48,153 bases of DNA, from positions 1-48,153 of the forward strand of contig NZ_JAEFCD010000036.1 of assembly GCF_016405965.1 (NCBI RefSeq). Direction: 5' to 3'. Origin of the DNA: Alteromonas sp. IB21. GTDB taxonomy: Bacteria > Pseudomonadota > Gammaproteobacteria > Enterobacterales > Alteromonadaceae. Positions 8,593 through 16,637 of this stretch are shown here, piece after piece; within the stretch, counting starts at the first letter, position 1, and every line of letters starts with the position of its first letter. Under the pieces are notes generated by a model. The model was not told where the DNA came from and searched no databases. It worked only from the letters and a program-made list of their open reading frames with translations. A program made the position numbers and the translations under genes.

Positions 8593-9042
8593 CTATTTAA
8601 ACAAATATTGAGTGAATTCTTCTTTCGTTTTTTGATTTACCCATAACACGTTATCGTTTTCCGCCCGCTGAAGACGCCAAGGAGCAAGCCACCCCTCACC
8701 TAAAGGGACTTCACGTATATTTGGCTGATTACGAACGACAATTAAAGCCTTTGCGGATGGTTCAGTAACCACCCCCACTAGAGTACCGTCTTTTATCGAC
8801 CATACTCGCTCTTTTCTTTTAGGTTTAGTCTTGGGCTTCTCTTTTGGAGGTGGAGTAAAGTAATCACTAACTTTCTTAAAACTCGCTTGCCAGTCTGCAT
8901 TAACGTCAGTATTTTGCTCAACAGTTGCAGACTCGCCATTTGACTGAGACTGGGGCTTCGAATAAGAAGAATAAGTTAAATATGATGCCATGAAGATAAC
9001 AACAAAAACTGCCGGTACCAATACTGCAAGCTTTTTCATCAC
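8593..9042 (-). CDS. GspC/PilP-like inner-membrane-anchored periplasmic protein
   Basis: A 149-aa protein with one N-terminal membrane helix (residues 4-25), a Lys/Pro-rich linker (PPPKEKPKTKPKRKERV) and a small beta domain (KDGTLVGVVTEPSAKALIVV) of the kind seen in the GspC homology region, PilP and MshK, which links the inner-membrane platform to the secretin. It is too short to include the PDZ domain of many GspC proteins. Its ATG overlaps the previous gene by four bases and the secretin begins 25 bases downstream. Assignment rests on topology, size, position and a weak motif resemblance. Confidence 0.7.
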   Translation of the reverse strand: MMKKLAVLVPAVFVVIFMASYLTYSSYSKPQSQSNGESATVEQNTDVNADWQASFKKVSDYFTPPPKEKPKTKPKRKERVWSIKDGTLVGVVTEPSAKALIVVRNQPNIREVPLGEGWLAPWRLQRAENDNVLWVNQKTKEEFTQYLFK

Positions 9043-9608
9043 ACAGCCTTTTTATACAAATAATCGACGACAGCACTAATTCTATCCCCAGATTGAGGAA
9101 TATATTCAAGGGAGTTTAACCTTATATTCGTCTTCTCTCCGTCAAAATTGCTTAAGAAAGAGATAAGCGACTTTTCGGGTAAACGCCCTGTAACTTGAAT
9201 TCTTACTTGCCAGTATTCTGACTCACCGATGAATATGGACTCACTCCCGACCAGTGAGATACGAGAAGAAACTACGGAAGTCGCAAAAGTTTCAGCGCCC
9301 ACTTTCAATGCTTCGGCCTCGGCTACATTTACGCTCACTGAACTTGGTATATTGCTTGTTAAATTAGCAACTTCCGCTTCTAGTGCCTCTAATTCATCTA
9401 CATCGACATTTTTGTTCGCGGCATCCTTTAGCTTTTCAACCATGACAAACTGTTGTCCAACTGCTGACTTTTCTTCAGAGATGCTATCGAAAATACTTTT
9501 AGAAAGACTGGCAAGTAAGATTACTGCAACGACGAGCAACATCCACTGTAACCTTGGATTTGCCTTTACTTCAAGGTAAAGACGGCTTGACATAAATTGC
9601 TCACGCAT
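9039..9608 (-). CDS. GspM/PilO-like assembly platform protein
   Basis: A 189-aa bitopic protein: a short cytoplasmic tail, a membrane helix (about 20-37, WMLLVVAVILLASL), a coiled-coil-like stretch (about 45-90) and a C-terminal ferredoxin-like domain (about 100-185). This is the layout of GspM, PilO and MshJ, which dimerise with GspL/PilN in the inner membrane. The start overlaps the upstream gene by 8 bases; an alternative ATG lies five codons in. Position second in an N-O-P-Q-like series supports the call. Confidence 0.78.
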   Translation of the reverse strand: MREQFMSSRLYLEVKANPRLQWMLLVVAVILLASLSKSIFDSISEEKSAVGQQFVMVEKLKDAANKNVDVDELEALEAEVANLTSNIPSSVSVNVAEAEALKVGAETFATSVVSSRISLVGSESIFIGESEYWQVRIQVTGRLPEKSLISFLSNFDGEKTNIRLNSLEYIPQSGDRISAVVDYLYKKAV

Positions 9609-10560
9609 CTTTTACTTTAACCTCTAAATTCCATGTACCAGCGCGACTGTTTGGCCTTATCGATACGGTATCAAATGCACCGGAACTTTCCAAATTCGCA
9701 ACTAACGCAGCGATGTCTAATTCAGACGTTCTCAATACCACTATCAGCTTATGTCCTTGCCAGTCAATAGCATCAGCATGCCATTCGGTTTGCTCAACAA
9801 CATTATCTATCACTGTAGCTAAGCTTGTAGGTAAAGAGGCATTTGCTAAGGACCATTGAATTATTCCGTTTTTTGCAGCTTGTGCGCGCTGAACCCTGTC
9901 TTGAAGTGCCAGTTTACCCCCTAGCTTATCTTGAATCAGTATCTCTTCAGACTTCAACGTTGAGCTTGTTCTTAGATTTGCTAGTTGTGCACCGCCGAGA
10001 AAAGCAAAAATCATTAAAAAAACAACAAGAACAATACACGCCCAAAAGGCTGGAGTTATCGACAATTGATCAATTTTTCTCTGGTGTGCCCAAGCTCTCC
10101 CTTTCTCTTCAAAATCTGCCAAAGAAGAAAAGTGTGCTCCGTCGGGGAGATACGATAACGTCTCACAAACCAGCATTTCCTCATCTTTCCATCGCTGTCT
10201 GTACAAAAACGTCTTTCCTTTGACGTAATGAAGACCGTCTGGTAATGGAGCTTGAAGCGCAGTTTCAGGGGTGCCTTCCAATTCTTGTTTAGAAAACCAA
10301 AGGCATAGATTATTAGCACCCCTAAAGACATGAGTATTACCATTGTTAAAGGGGTTCAGATGCCTTTTCTGTAAATCAACCCAATTATCTAAATTCGTGC
10401 CACGCAGGCCCGAAGGATAGGGTTTAGACAAGAAAATAGTATTGGTTGTGCCATCTATGCTTGACTCCTCACCCCAAAAAGTATTCTCTATCAAATCGAG
10501 AAATTTCGAAACCCACTTGGAATTATTTAGCGCAATTATTGTCAACCTAATCTCTCTCAT
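9601..10560 (-). CDS. GspL/PilN-like inner-membrane protein with a short atypical cytoplasmic domain
   Basis: A 319-aa protein with about 165 cytoplasmic residues, one membrane helix (about 172-192, FWACIVLVVFLMIFAFLGG), a coiled coil and a C-terminal ferredoxin-like domain (about 235-319, HADAIDWQGHKLIVVL...). This is GspL/PilN topology. Canonical GspL has a larger actin-like cytoplasmic domain that binds GspE; here that region is shorter and I see no actin-type ATP motifs. No separate PilM-like gene is present, so this N-terminal part presumably contacts the ATPase. It is the first gene of the minus arm, starting 111 bases from divergent gspE. Confidence 0.75.
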   Translation of the reverse strand: MREIRLTIIALNNSKWVSKFLDLIENTFWGEESSIDGTTNTIFLSKPYPSGLRGTNLDNWVDLQKRHLNPFNNGNTHVFRGANNLCLWFSKQELEGTPETALQAPLPDGLHYVKGKTFLYRQRWKDEEMLVCETLSYLPDGAHFSSLADFEEKGRAWAHQRKIDQLSITPAFWACIVLVVFLMIFAFLGGAQLANLRTSSTLKSEEILIQDKLGGKLALQDRVQRAQAAKNGIIQWSLANASLPTSLATVIDNVVEQTEWHADAIDWQGHKLIVVLRTSELDIAALVANLESSGAFDTVSIRPNSRAGTWNLEVKVKDA

Positions 10561-10671
10561 CTAGCTTAAAGCTCTGAGTTAGTTTACCATACACTCTACT
10601 TTTGGATATACCCTGAAGCAGAGCTTTTCGTCTTTTAGACAACTATTTATATCGGAAATTTCGCAGTCATT
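10561..10671. promoter_or_regulatory. Divergent promoter region of the secretion operons with a 9-bp inverted repeat
   Basis: This 111-base spacer must hold the promoters for both arms of the secretion cluster. It contains AAAGCTCTG at 10568-10576 and its exact complement CAGAGCTTT at 10619-10627, 42 bases apart, consistent with a shared regulator site or a large stem. I could not pick convincing -35/-10 pairs for either direction. Confidence 0.5.
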
Positions 10672-12378
10672 ATGTCAATCCACATTCCCGTAAATCTTGA
10701 CCAACTAATTCTGAAAAAACTTTTAAATACTTCGGAAATAGATGAACGTCAGTTTCATCAGGTTAAAAATACAGCCGAAGATTTATCGTCGGATGAGTTG
10801 ACCGCCATTTCTCGATTAGGTTTCGTTGGTGATGATTTTTTATATGAAAATATTGCGAAAGAGCTTGAGTGGCCTTTAGTAAATAAAGTCGAGTCATGCC
10901 CGGCTGCAGAGCGTGTGCTAATTACGACAAAAGAGTATGAATTAAATATAGATTGGTGTATTGAAAATCATTTTTTTATCGTAAAAGAAGATAACACAGC
11001 TCTGGTTTATACAGATAAACCGAGTTCGTTTAATGCCTGGAATGTGATAAACCTTAGCTTTAAGGGGGATGTTGAGCTCAAACCTATTTTGCTCACCCCT
11101 GCGATGGCTGCAACCATAGAAGACAGCATAGCGCAAGAAAGGGCGGTTTCGGAGCTTTTTGGCAGCTCCACGACAGACATTGCAGCGCTAGCGGAAGAAG
11201 CGCCTGTAATAAATTTAGTAAATAGTATTGTTGAGCGAGCCATATATTCAGAAGCGTCAGATATACATATTGAAGCTGGTGAGAAAAAAATGACAGTTCG
11301 ATTCAGGGTAGACGGCAAACTTACAGAGTTCATGCAGCAACCTGCTTCGAGATTTTCTGCCATAGCTTCTAGAATTAAGCTACTGTCCGAACTCGACATA
11401 GCTGAAAGGCGACTGCCACAAGATGGTCGATTTAGCACTCGTGCAGGAAAAAGAGAGTTCGATGTTCGTGTCTCAACGGCTCCAGATGTTCATGGTGAGT
11501 CGATAGTAATGCGCCTATTACCAAAAAAGCGCGATAAGCTCTCGCTTGAATACTTAGGCTTTGAAGATGACCACCTTACGCTTATCCGTAAGTGGGGCAA
11601 ACTGAGTAATGGTATAATTTTGGTGACAGGGCCTACAGGTTCAGGTAAATCAACAACGCTTTACGGTTTACTATCGGACATTAAAACCGGGGAAGAAAAG
11701 ATCCTAACTGTTGAGGACCCTGTAGAGTATCAGCTAGATGGGATTACTCAAGTTCAGGCGCGCTCTGATATTGGTTACACATTCGCGAGGGCACTTCGCA
11801 CCTTCCTGCGTCAAGATCCAGACATCATAATGGTGGGTGAAATCCGGGATAAAGAAACAGCTGATATTTCAATACAATCTTCTCTTACCGGCCACCTAGT
11901 GTTGTCTACCCTCCATACTAACGATGCAAGCTCCGTATTTCCCCGCCTTTCTGATATTGGGGTTGAACCCTATCTAACCGCGGCAACAATTCAAGGCGTT
12001 CAAGCTCAGCGTTTAGTAAGAAAGCTTTGCCAAGATTGTAGCGTCAATTCAGCGGCACCTGAATTTCTTGCCTCAGACCCTCGTTTAAAGGAAGTATTGA
12101 GCCAAGTAGAAGCGCCAACTTGGAAAAAGCCTGTTGGTTGTTCTAGCTGTCATGGAAAAGGGTACAAAGGCCGTGTCGGAATCTATGAATTAGTTGCTGT
12201 GACTCCTGAGATAAGAGAGTTAATTTCAAAAGAAAGTGATGTCACTAGCATCAGAGAGCTAGCCAGGGCTCAAGGGTTTCGCTCATTGTTCGAAGACGGT
12301 CTGTTAAAAGCAGCTAAAGGCATGACAACGATTGAAGAAGTGCTTCGTGTATGCTCTACATCTGGAGATGAAGAGTGA
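10672..12378 (+). CDS. gspE: Type II secretion system ATPase GspE
   Basis: A 568-aa hexameric secretion ATPase that powers pseudopilus assembly from the cytoplasmic face. An N-terminal N1E/N2E region (about 1-160) precedes the catalytic core: Walker A GPTGSGKSTT (320-329), Asp-box residues around 345-350 (VEDPVEY), Walker B IIMVGEIRDKE (385-395) and His box GHLVLSTLHTND (407-418). A tetracysteine zinc site is present (Cys453/456 and Cys490/493), typical of GspE and MshE-like ATPases. No clear ribosome-binding site precedes the ATG. Its last four bases overlap gspF, so E and F are coupled. Confidence 0.95.
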   Translation: MSIHIPVNLDQLILKKLLNTSEIDERQFHQVKNTAEDLSSDELTAISRLGFVGDDFLYENIAKELEWPLVNKVESCPAAERVLITTKEYELNIDWCIENHFFIVKEDNTALVYTDKPSSFNAWNVINLSFKGDVELKPILLTPAMAATIEDSIAQERAVSELFGSSTTDIAALAEEAPVINLVNSIVERAIYSEASDIHIEAGEKKMTVRFRVDGKLTEFMQQPASRFSAIASRIKLLSELDIAERRLPQDGRFSTRAGKREFDVRVSTAPDVHGESIVMRLLPKKRDKLSLEYLGFEDDHLTLIRKWGKLSNGIILVTGPTGSGKSTTLYGLLSDIKTGEEKILTVEDPVEYQLDGITQVQARSDIGYTFARALRTFLRQDPDIIMVGEIRDKETADISIQSSLTGHLVLSTLHTNDASSVFPRLSDIGVEPYLTAATIQGVQAQRLVRKLCQDCSVNSAAPEFLASDPRLKEVLSQVEAPTWKKPVGCSSCHGKGYKGRVGIYELVAVTPEIRELISKESDVTSIRELARAQGFRSLFEDGLLKAAKGMTTIEEVLRVCSTSGDEE

Positions 12379-13565
12379 AGTACGTCTATTCTGGAATTGA
12401 TACATCAACACAAAGCGAAGTAAGTGGTGATATAGATGCTTCTTCAGAACAAGAGGCCATACGATCACTCACTAAAATGCGAATTGAGGTTTACAAGCTA
12501 ACGCCGAACGAAAATCTTCAGATTGGCAGTAAGAAAGTATCTGCATCAGACCTTGTTTTACCTCTTCAAGAGCTTTCTACCCTATGCGAATCTGGCGTGC
12601 CCTTGGTGGATGCAGTAGCAGCATTGGCACGAAACAAAGAACATCCTGGATTGGCCAAAGGCTTCAAAAAAATTACGAGCCTTATTGAAGGTGGGAGTAG
12701 CTTTTCACAGGCTATTGAAGAGTCAAAACTCCCCTTCCCGCCTTATGTAAAACATCTAGCTAGTTCAGGAGAACTGAGTGGAAACTTAGCGCAGGCTTTA
12801 AAAAATGCCTCAGAGCAGCTCAACTACGAGCAAGCATTACGGAACGATTTTAAAAGTGCTCTCACCTACCCATTAGTGCTTATCGGTTCTGGCATAGCAG
12901 CTATGCTAATCATTTTTTTTGCCGTTGTACCAAAATTTTCACACATGCTTGAAGAGGGAAAAGAACTTCCAACGTTAGCATGGCTTGTATTAAAATCTGG
13001 TGCAGCGGTGAATGAAAACCCAGTGCTAGTGCTTGGCACTATAATTGTGCTGATACTCTGCGTAGCGGGTATTTTTATGAACAGCAAAGTGCGTATTGCC
13101 ACGTTAAACTTAGCGCTTGAACTACCTGTCATTGGCCCTTGGTTGTCAGAACAAGATACCGCTCGGTGGGCATCTTTGTGTGGTGCAATGTTGGAAGCGA
13201 AGGTAAATCTAGTGACAGCACTAAAGCTTTCGGCAGAGTCGAGCAATTTTGAGAAAAGACGTGTTAAAGCGAAACAATTAATAGGAGATGTACAATCCGG
13301 GACATCGTTAACTGAGGCGCTATCTCAAACAAATCTCGTGCCTGGAACATCACTCAATCTCATATCTGTAGGAGACAAAACCGGCAGGTTGGCTCAGATG
13401 ATGACCGCGGTTGCAAAGCTTCATGATGAGGCGTGTAAACGTAAAATGAAGCAAGTACTGACATTGGTTGAGCCCGTTGCGATCCTTGTCGTAGGTGTGA
13501 TGATAGGGATTATGATTTTAGGCATTGTTCTGGCGATAACGTCATCTACAGATATAGCAATTTAA
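12375..13565 (+). CDS. gspF: Type II secretion system inner-membrane platform protein GspF
   Basis: A 396-aa polytopic protein built of two homologous cytoplasmic helical domains, each with the signature seen here as LSTLCESGVPLVDAV (about 69-83) and WASLCGAMLEAKVNLVTAL (about 265-283). Membrane helices lie at about 168-190, 215-235 and 365-388, the last ending with VGVMIGIMILGIVLAI. GspF couples the GspE ATPase to pseudopilin addition. The ATG overlaps gspE by four bases and the stop is 24 bases before gspG. Confidence 0.95.
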   Translation: MKYVYSGIDTSTQSEVSGDIDASSEQEAIRSLTKMRIEVYKLTPNENLQIGSKKVSASDLVLPLQELSTLCESGVPLVDAVAALARNKEHPGLAKGFKKITSLIEGGSSFSQAIEESKLPFPPYVKHLASSGELSGNLAQALKNASEQLNYEQALRNDFKSALTYPLVLIGSGIAAMLIIFFAVVPKFSHMLEEGKELPTLAWLVLKSGAAVNENPVLVLGTIIVLILCVAGIFMNSKVRIATLNLALELPVIGPWLSEQDTARWASLCGAMLEAKVNLVTALKLSAESSNFEKRRVKAKQLIGDVQSGTSLTEALSQTNLVPGTSLNLISVGDKTGRLAQMMTAVAKLHDEACKRKMKQVLTLVEPVAILVVGVMIGIMILGIVLAITSSTDIAI

Positions 13566-13589
13566 TTATAAGAAAGTTAAGGAACTATT

Positions 13590-14003
13590 GTGAAAAGACA
13601 CGTACACGGTTTTACGATGATCGAACTGTTAGTTGTATTGGTAATTCTCGGGTTACTTGCAGGTCTTGTAGGCCCTCAATTTTTCGGGAAAGTAGACAGT
13701 TCAAAAGTGAGAACTGCCGAAACGCAAGTGAAAATGCTGAAAATGGCACTCCAAACTTATAGGTTAGATGTGGGGACTTATCCGAGTTCACTTGAGGCTC
13801 TCTCGACGGCGCCAGCTGCAGATAAAAATTATTGGGACGGCCCGTACCTAGAGGAAGAACTCCCCTTAGATCCGTGGAACAACCCTTATGTCTATCTAAA
13901 AGATAGTTCAGCTCCTCAAGGCTTCTACCTTTATAGCTACGGAGCCGACGGAAAGTCTGGCGGGGAAGACTTAAACGCAGATGTAGGATATGTTCAGGAA
14001 TAA
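13590..14003 (+). CDS. gspG: Major pseudopilin GspG
   Basis: A 137-aa prepilin with a short positively charged leader (MKRHVHG) cleaved before FTMIELLVVLVILGLL; Glu5 of the mature protein is present. The C-terminal half has the GspG-specific WDGPYL, LPLDPWNNPYVY and YSYGADGKSGGEDLNAD segments, including the calcium-binding loop. It should form the pseudopilus shaft after processing by a prepilin peptidase, which is not encoded in this window. The start is GTG at 13590 with AAGGA seven bases upstream. Its end overlaps gspH by 14 bases. Confidence 0.96.
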   Translation: MKRHVHGFTMIELLVVLVILGLLAGLVGPQFFGKVDSSKVRTAETQVKMLKMALQTYRLDVGTYPSSLEALSTAPAADKNYWDGPYLEEELPLDPWNNPYVYLKDSSAPQGFYLYSYGADGKSGGEDLNADVGYVQE

Positions 14004-14376
14004 TTCGCACTCTGGATTTACGCTTATTGAGCTTTTGGTCGTATTGCTTATATTGGGGATGTTAACGGGGCTGGTTGCTCCTAATGCGTTTTCTTGGCTA
14101 GACAGCAGAAAAGCTGCGACTCAAAGGGATGAAATAATAGCTATGTTGGCCACGTTACCTTTAAAAGCACGTCTTAATACCCAAACATATGTATATGAAA
14201 CAGGGGAGGATTTGTTACCGAACGTCGAACAAAGTGACGTAACTATTACATTTACTCCCCCGCTTGTTGTTATGCCTAACGGCTACTGTAAAGGAAGCCA
14301 GATGGCAATTACCATAGATGGCAAAAGTTACACTTATCCAATTTCAGAGCCAAACTGTGACGTATCGAAAGAGTAA
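13990..14376 (+). CDS. gspH: Minor pseudopilin GspH-like
   Basis: A 128-aa prepilin: leader MFRNNSHSG, then FTLIELLVVLLILGMLTGLV with Glu5. The globular part is short and has two cysteines near the end (NGYCKG, EPNCDV). Position directly after gspG identifies it as the GspH-like minor pseudopilin of the tip complex; it is shorter than canonical GspH. It overlaps gspG by 14 bases and the next gene by about 20. Confidence 0.85.
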   Translation: MFRNNSHSGFTLIELLVVLLILGMLTGLVAPNAFSWLDSRKAATQRDEIIAMLATLPLKARLNTQTYVYETGEDLLPNVEQSDVTITFTPPLVVMPNGYCKGSQMAITIDGKSYTYPISEPNCDVSKE

Positions 14377-14812
14377 CGTTAATAAAAAAGCTGGCGGCTT
14401 TACACTCATTGAATCGCTTGTCGCTTTAGTTATTTTATCTACTATTTTCGCTGTGACATGGGAATGGTTTGGTGTAGCCGCAACCGCTACAAAAAAAATT
14501 GAACGAAATTTAATTCTACCCGATGCTTTTGAGTCTTTTTTAACTCACCTAAGTCAACAAAAGCTCGAAGAAGTAAGAGAGGGTTCATACTCTCAGCGGG
14601 GACTAGAGTTTGCTTGGAAAGCTTCGATAAAGCGCATTTCCACAGAAGAATATATCCGAAGACAACCCGCATGGGTCGTTGCATTATTCACAATAGAGGT
14701 AAAGGTAATTGCAGAAAACGAGAGCCAAATGACAAACTTCAGCTTTGATTATCTTCACCAGTGGCGAGATAAAAATTACATAGACGATAGATTTTTCCCG
14801 AATGAAAGCTAA
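14357..14812 (+). CDS. gspI: Minor pseudopilin GspI-like
   Basis: A prepilin with the cleavage motif KKAGG before FTLIESLVALVILSTIF, then a small globular domain. The frame is open from an ATG at 14318, but that would give a 27-residue leader inside gspH. The GTG at 14357 gives a normal leader (MTYRKSNVNKKAGG), a 151-aa precursor and a 20-base overlap with gspH, so I prefer it. Fourth in the G-H-I-J-K series; GspI caps the pseudopilus with J and K. Confidence 0.85.
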   Translation: MTYRKSNVNKKAGGFTLIESLVALVILSTIFAVTWEWFGVAATATKKIERNLILPDAFESFLTHLSQQKLEEVREGSYSQRGLEFAWKASIKRISTEEYIRRQPAWVVALFTIEVKVIAENESQMTNFSFDYLHQWRDKNYIDDRFFPNES

Positions 14813-15368
14813 AGGTTTTACACTTATCGAAGTTCTCGTCGTTATGGTTATCCTAAGTTTAACTACAACTTTACTTGTCAGCGGACTTTCTACTACATGG
14901 TCAAATTTTGAGAGATTAAACACAAGGCAGCTAAAAATAAATGCCTTAGAACTACCTAAAGTTTGGTTTAATGAGAGTTTTGCGAATGCGCTTCATTCTC
15001 ATCCTCACTCTGTCACTCTTCAGGGGGCAGAAAAAAGCGTTTCATTTGTAACATTCTCGGTACCAAACGATCGTTCTAATACACCTCAAAATGTTACTTG
15101 GCTCATAAGATCCATTGAGTCACGAACCGAGTTATCATTTTCATCCAACGGCGACGAGGTTGTTATTGCTACAATTCCCCCAGGCGCTACTTTTCGTTAT
15201 TTACACAGTGGGACATGGGAAAATACCTTTTCCTACGCAGGAAAACTGCCAAAAGCGATTAGAATAATCACGCAAAGTGGTGAGGTTTGGACAGAGAGCG
15301 AATTACACCGAGATACTGAAGCGTATTACCCACCTGAACTCAAGTACTTTGGTGCGTATGAATACTAG
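14802..15368 (+). CDS. gspJ: Minor pseudopilin GspJ-like
   Basis: A 188-aa prepilin with a very short leader (MKAKG), then FTLIEVLVVMVILSLTTTLLV and a larger globular domain of about 160 residues, the usual size order for GspJ. It overlaps gspI and gspK by 11 bases each, indicating tight translational coupling. Assignment is by order and size, as minor pseudopilin globular domains diverge strongly. Confidence 0.85.
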   Translation: MKAKGFTLIEVLVVMVILSLTTTLLVSGLSTTWSNFERLNTRQLKINALELPKVWFNESFANALHSHPHSVTLQGAEKSVSFVTFSVPNDRSNTPQNVTWLIRSIESRTELSFSSNGDEVVIATIPPGATFRYLHSGTWENTFSYAGKLPKAIRIITQSGEVWTESELHRDTEAYYPPELKYFGAYEY

Positions 15369-16323
15369 ACTTTCAAACCGGCAAAACGGTGCAGCATTGG
15401 TTACCGTTATTGTAGTCCTGCTAATTTTAACTTCATTATTAATGGCTGCAACGCGCATTATAGAGACTAGGTTAGACCTTGCAGCACAAGCGAAAGCTGC
15501 TTTTCAAGAAGAAGTCAACATAGTATCGCATATGAATAATATTGGATACTTGGTAGCAACCCAGCGCTCCACGCGCGTAGGTATTAGCCAAGGAACCTCC
15601 GAGAAAGGTGCCATGAGATCGGGCGTAGACTGGATGCACCAAGTTATTGGGGACGAGCTGAGAGTTGACGGCACGTACAGAAAAGTAAATAACACGAGCC
15701 AGGTATTGTATAGTTTGCAAGACGAACAAGGGCTTATTCCTGTCAATACCTCAAATAACTTTTGGAAAGAGCGCTGGTTAATGGCATACGGCATTAATGG
15801 GATTGAGCAACGCAAGCTACTCGATGCGTTAATTGACTATTCTGACGCAGACAACCGCAAAGAACCGGCCGGTGCAGAGCTTAATGAATATGATTCTAGC
15901 AAAATGCTCCCTCCAACAAATTACCTTCTTCAAACATGTACCGAGCTAAATAATGTTATGAATTGGGAGTCACTTTTAAAAGTTTATCCAGCCATGCTTA
16001 CACAATGCAGTTTATCTCGTCGACCTTCAATAAATATAAACGCAATGCCTGAAAATTTATTACGTTTGCTATGGCCGAGCGAAGCTGATTCTGTGCTTCG
16101 TAGTAGAGAAAACGGAAGGTGGTTTGCCAATCAATTTAGTGCAGCAGCGAGTATTCGTGACTTAGGCTCCATGCAAGATGACTTTGTGAGCTTTAATCCA
16201 AGCAATCGCTTTATACTCATTTATAGCTTGGAGGGAGAGATAAAAAAACGAGTAATGTTGACGCGTGGCGACGGAATTTTACCCCCTCTGATACGTGAGA
16301 ATTTGCCGATAGCAGCTATATAA
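15358..16323 (+). CDS. gspK: Minor pseudopilin GspK-like
   Basis: A 321-aa prepilin starting at the ATG at 15358, with leader MNTRLSNRQNG and hydrophobic AALVTVIVVLLILTSLLMA. The conserved Glu5 is absent, as in GspK proteins, which sit at the pseudopilus tip. The large alpha-helical insertion is recognisable (LYSLQDEQGLIPVNT, LLDALIDYSDADNRKEPAGAE, INAMPENLLRLLWP). The frame is open upstream to 15277 within gspJ, but that start would bury the leader. It ends the secretion operon; a separate promoter follows. Confidence 0.9.
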   Translation: MNTRLSNRQNGAALVTVIVVLLILTSLLMAATRIIETRLDLAAQAKAAFQEEVNIVSHMNNIGYLVATQRSTRVGISQGTSEKGAMRSGVDWMHQVIGDELRVDGTYRKVNNTSQVLYSLQDEQGLIPVNTSNNFWKERWLMAYGINGIEQRKLLDALIDYSDADNRKEPAGAELNEYDSSKMLPPTNYLLQTCTELNNVMNWESLLKVYPAMLTQCSLSRRPSININAMPENLLRLLWPSEADSVLRSRENGRWFANQFSAAASIRDLGSMQDDFVSFNPSNRFILIYSLEGEIKKRVMLTRGDGILPPLIRENLPIAAI

Positions 16324-16404
16324 ACTAACTGTAAGCAACATCAAATACTCGAGGCACCTAATACACGACTGACTTTTTGAATAAAAATCACGCTAAAAAT
16401 GTAT

Positions 16405-16432
16405 TTTACACACAGTAATATATCTGTAAAAT
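16405..16432 (+). promoter_or_regulatory. Predicted sigma-70 promoter of the S-layer-like gene
   Basis: TTTACA at 16405-16410 and TAAAAT at 16427-16432 are separated by 16 nt, a good match to the consensus. Transcription would start near 16439, about 80 bases after the gspK stop was passed and about 200 bases before the ATG at 16638. This fits an independently expressed, very abundant product. Confidence 0.6.
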
Positions 16433-16637
16433 GAAGATGTTATGTTGTGTATAGAATTGCAGGAAGCAGTCGTGATTCACTACATGACACGTAAAAATAA
16501 CAATTGCGAATAAAAAGTTGATCACAAAAGCTTCGTGATGTAGCTTTATACACGCAGTCTGGTGCATTGTGTCACTAAGGACTAGGTGGCGTAAGCCATG
16601 ACATTTAAAACTATAGTTACTCTTGCAGGAGTTAAGC
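16433..16637 (+). promoter_or_regulatory. Long 5' leader of the S-layer-like gene
   Basis: The 314-base gap after gspK contains no gene. Downstream of the predicted promoter it would be a leader of about 200 nt. It includes small inverted repeats (such as ATCAC/GTGAT near 16520-16540) and ends with a clear AGGAG seven bases from the ATG. Long structured leaders that stabilise the message are common for S-layer genes; whether this one does so is inference. Confidence 0.45.

Noticed and set aside
9843..10223. Plus-strand 126-aa frame inside the GspL/PilN-like gene
   Set aside because: Entirely antisense to a well-supported gene, with no family features.
15277..15357. 27-codon upstream extension of gspK
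   Set aside because: It lies inside gspJ in another frame and would place 27 residues before a standard prepilin leader; the ATG at 15358 gives a normal leader.
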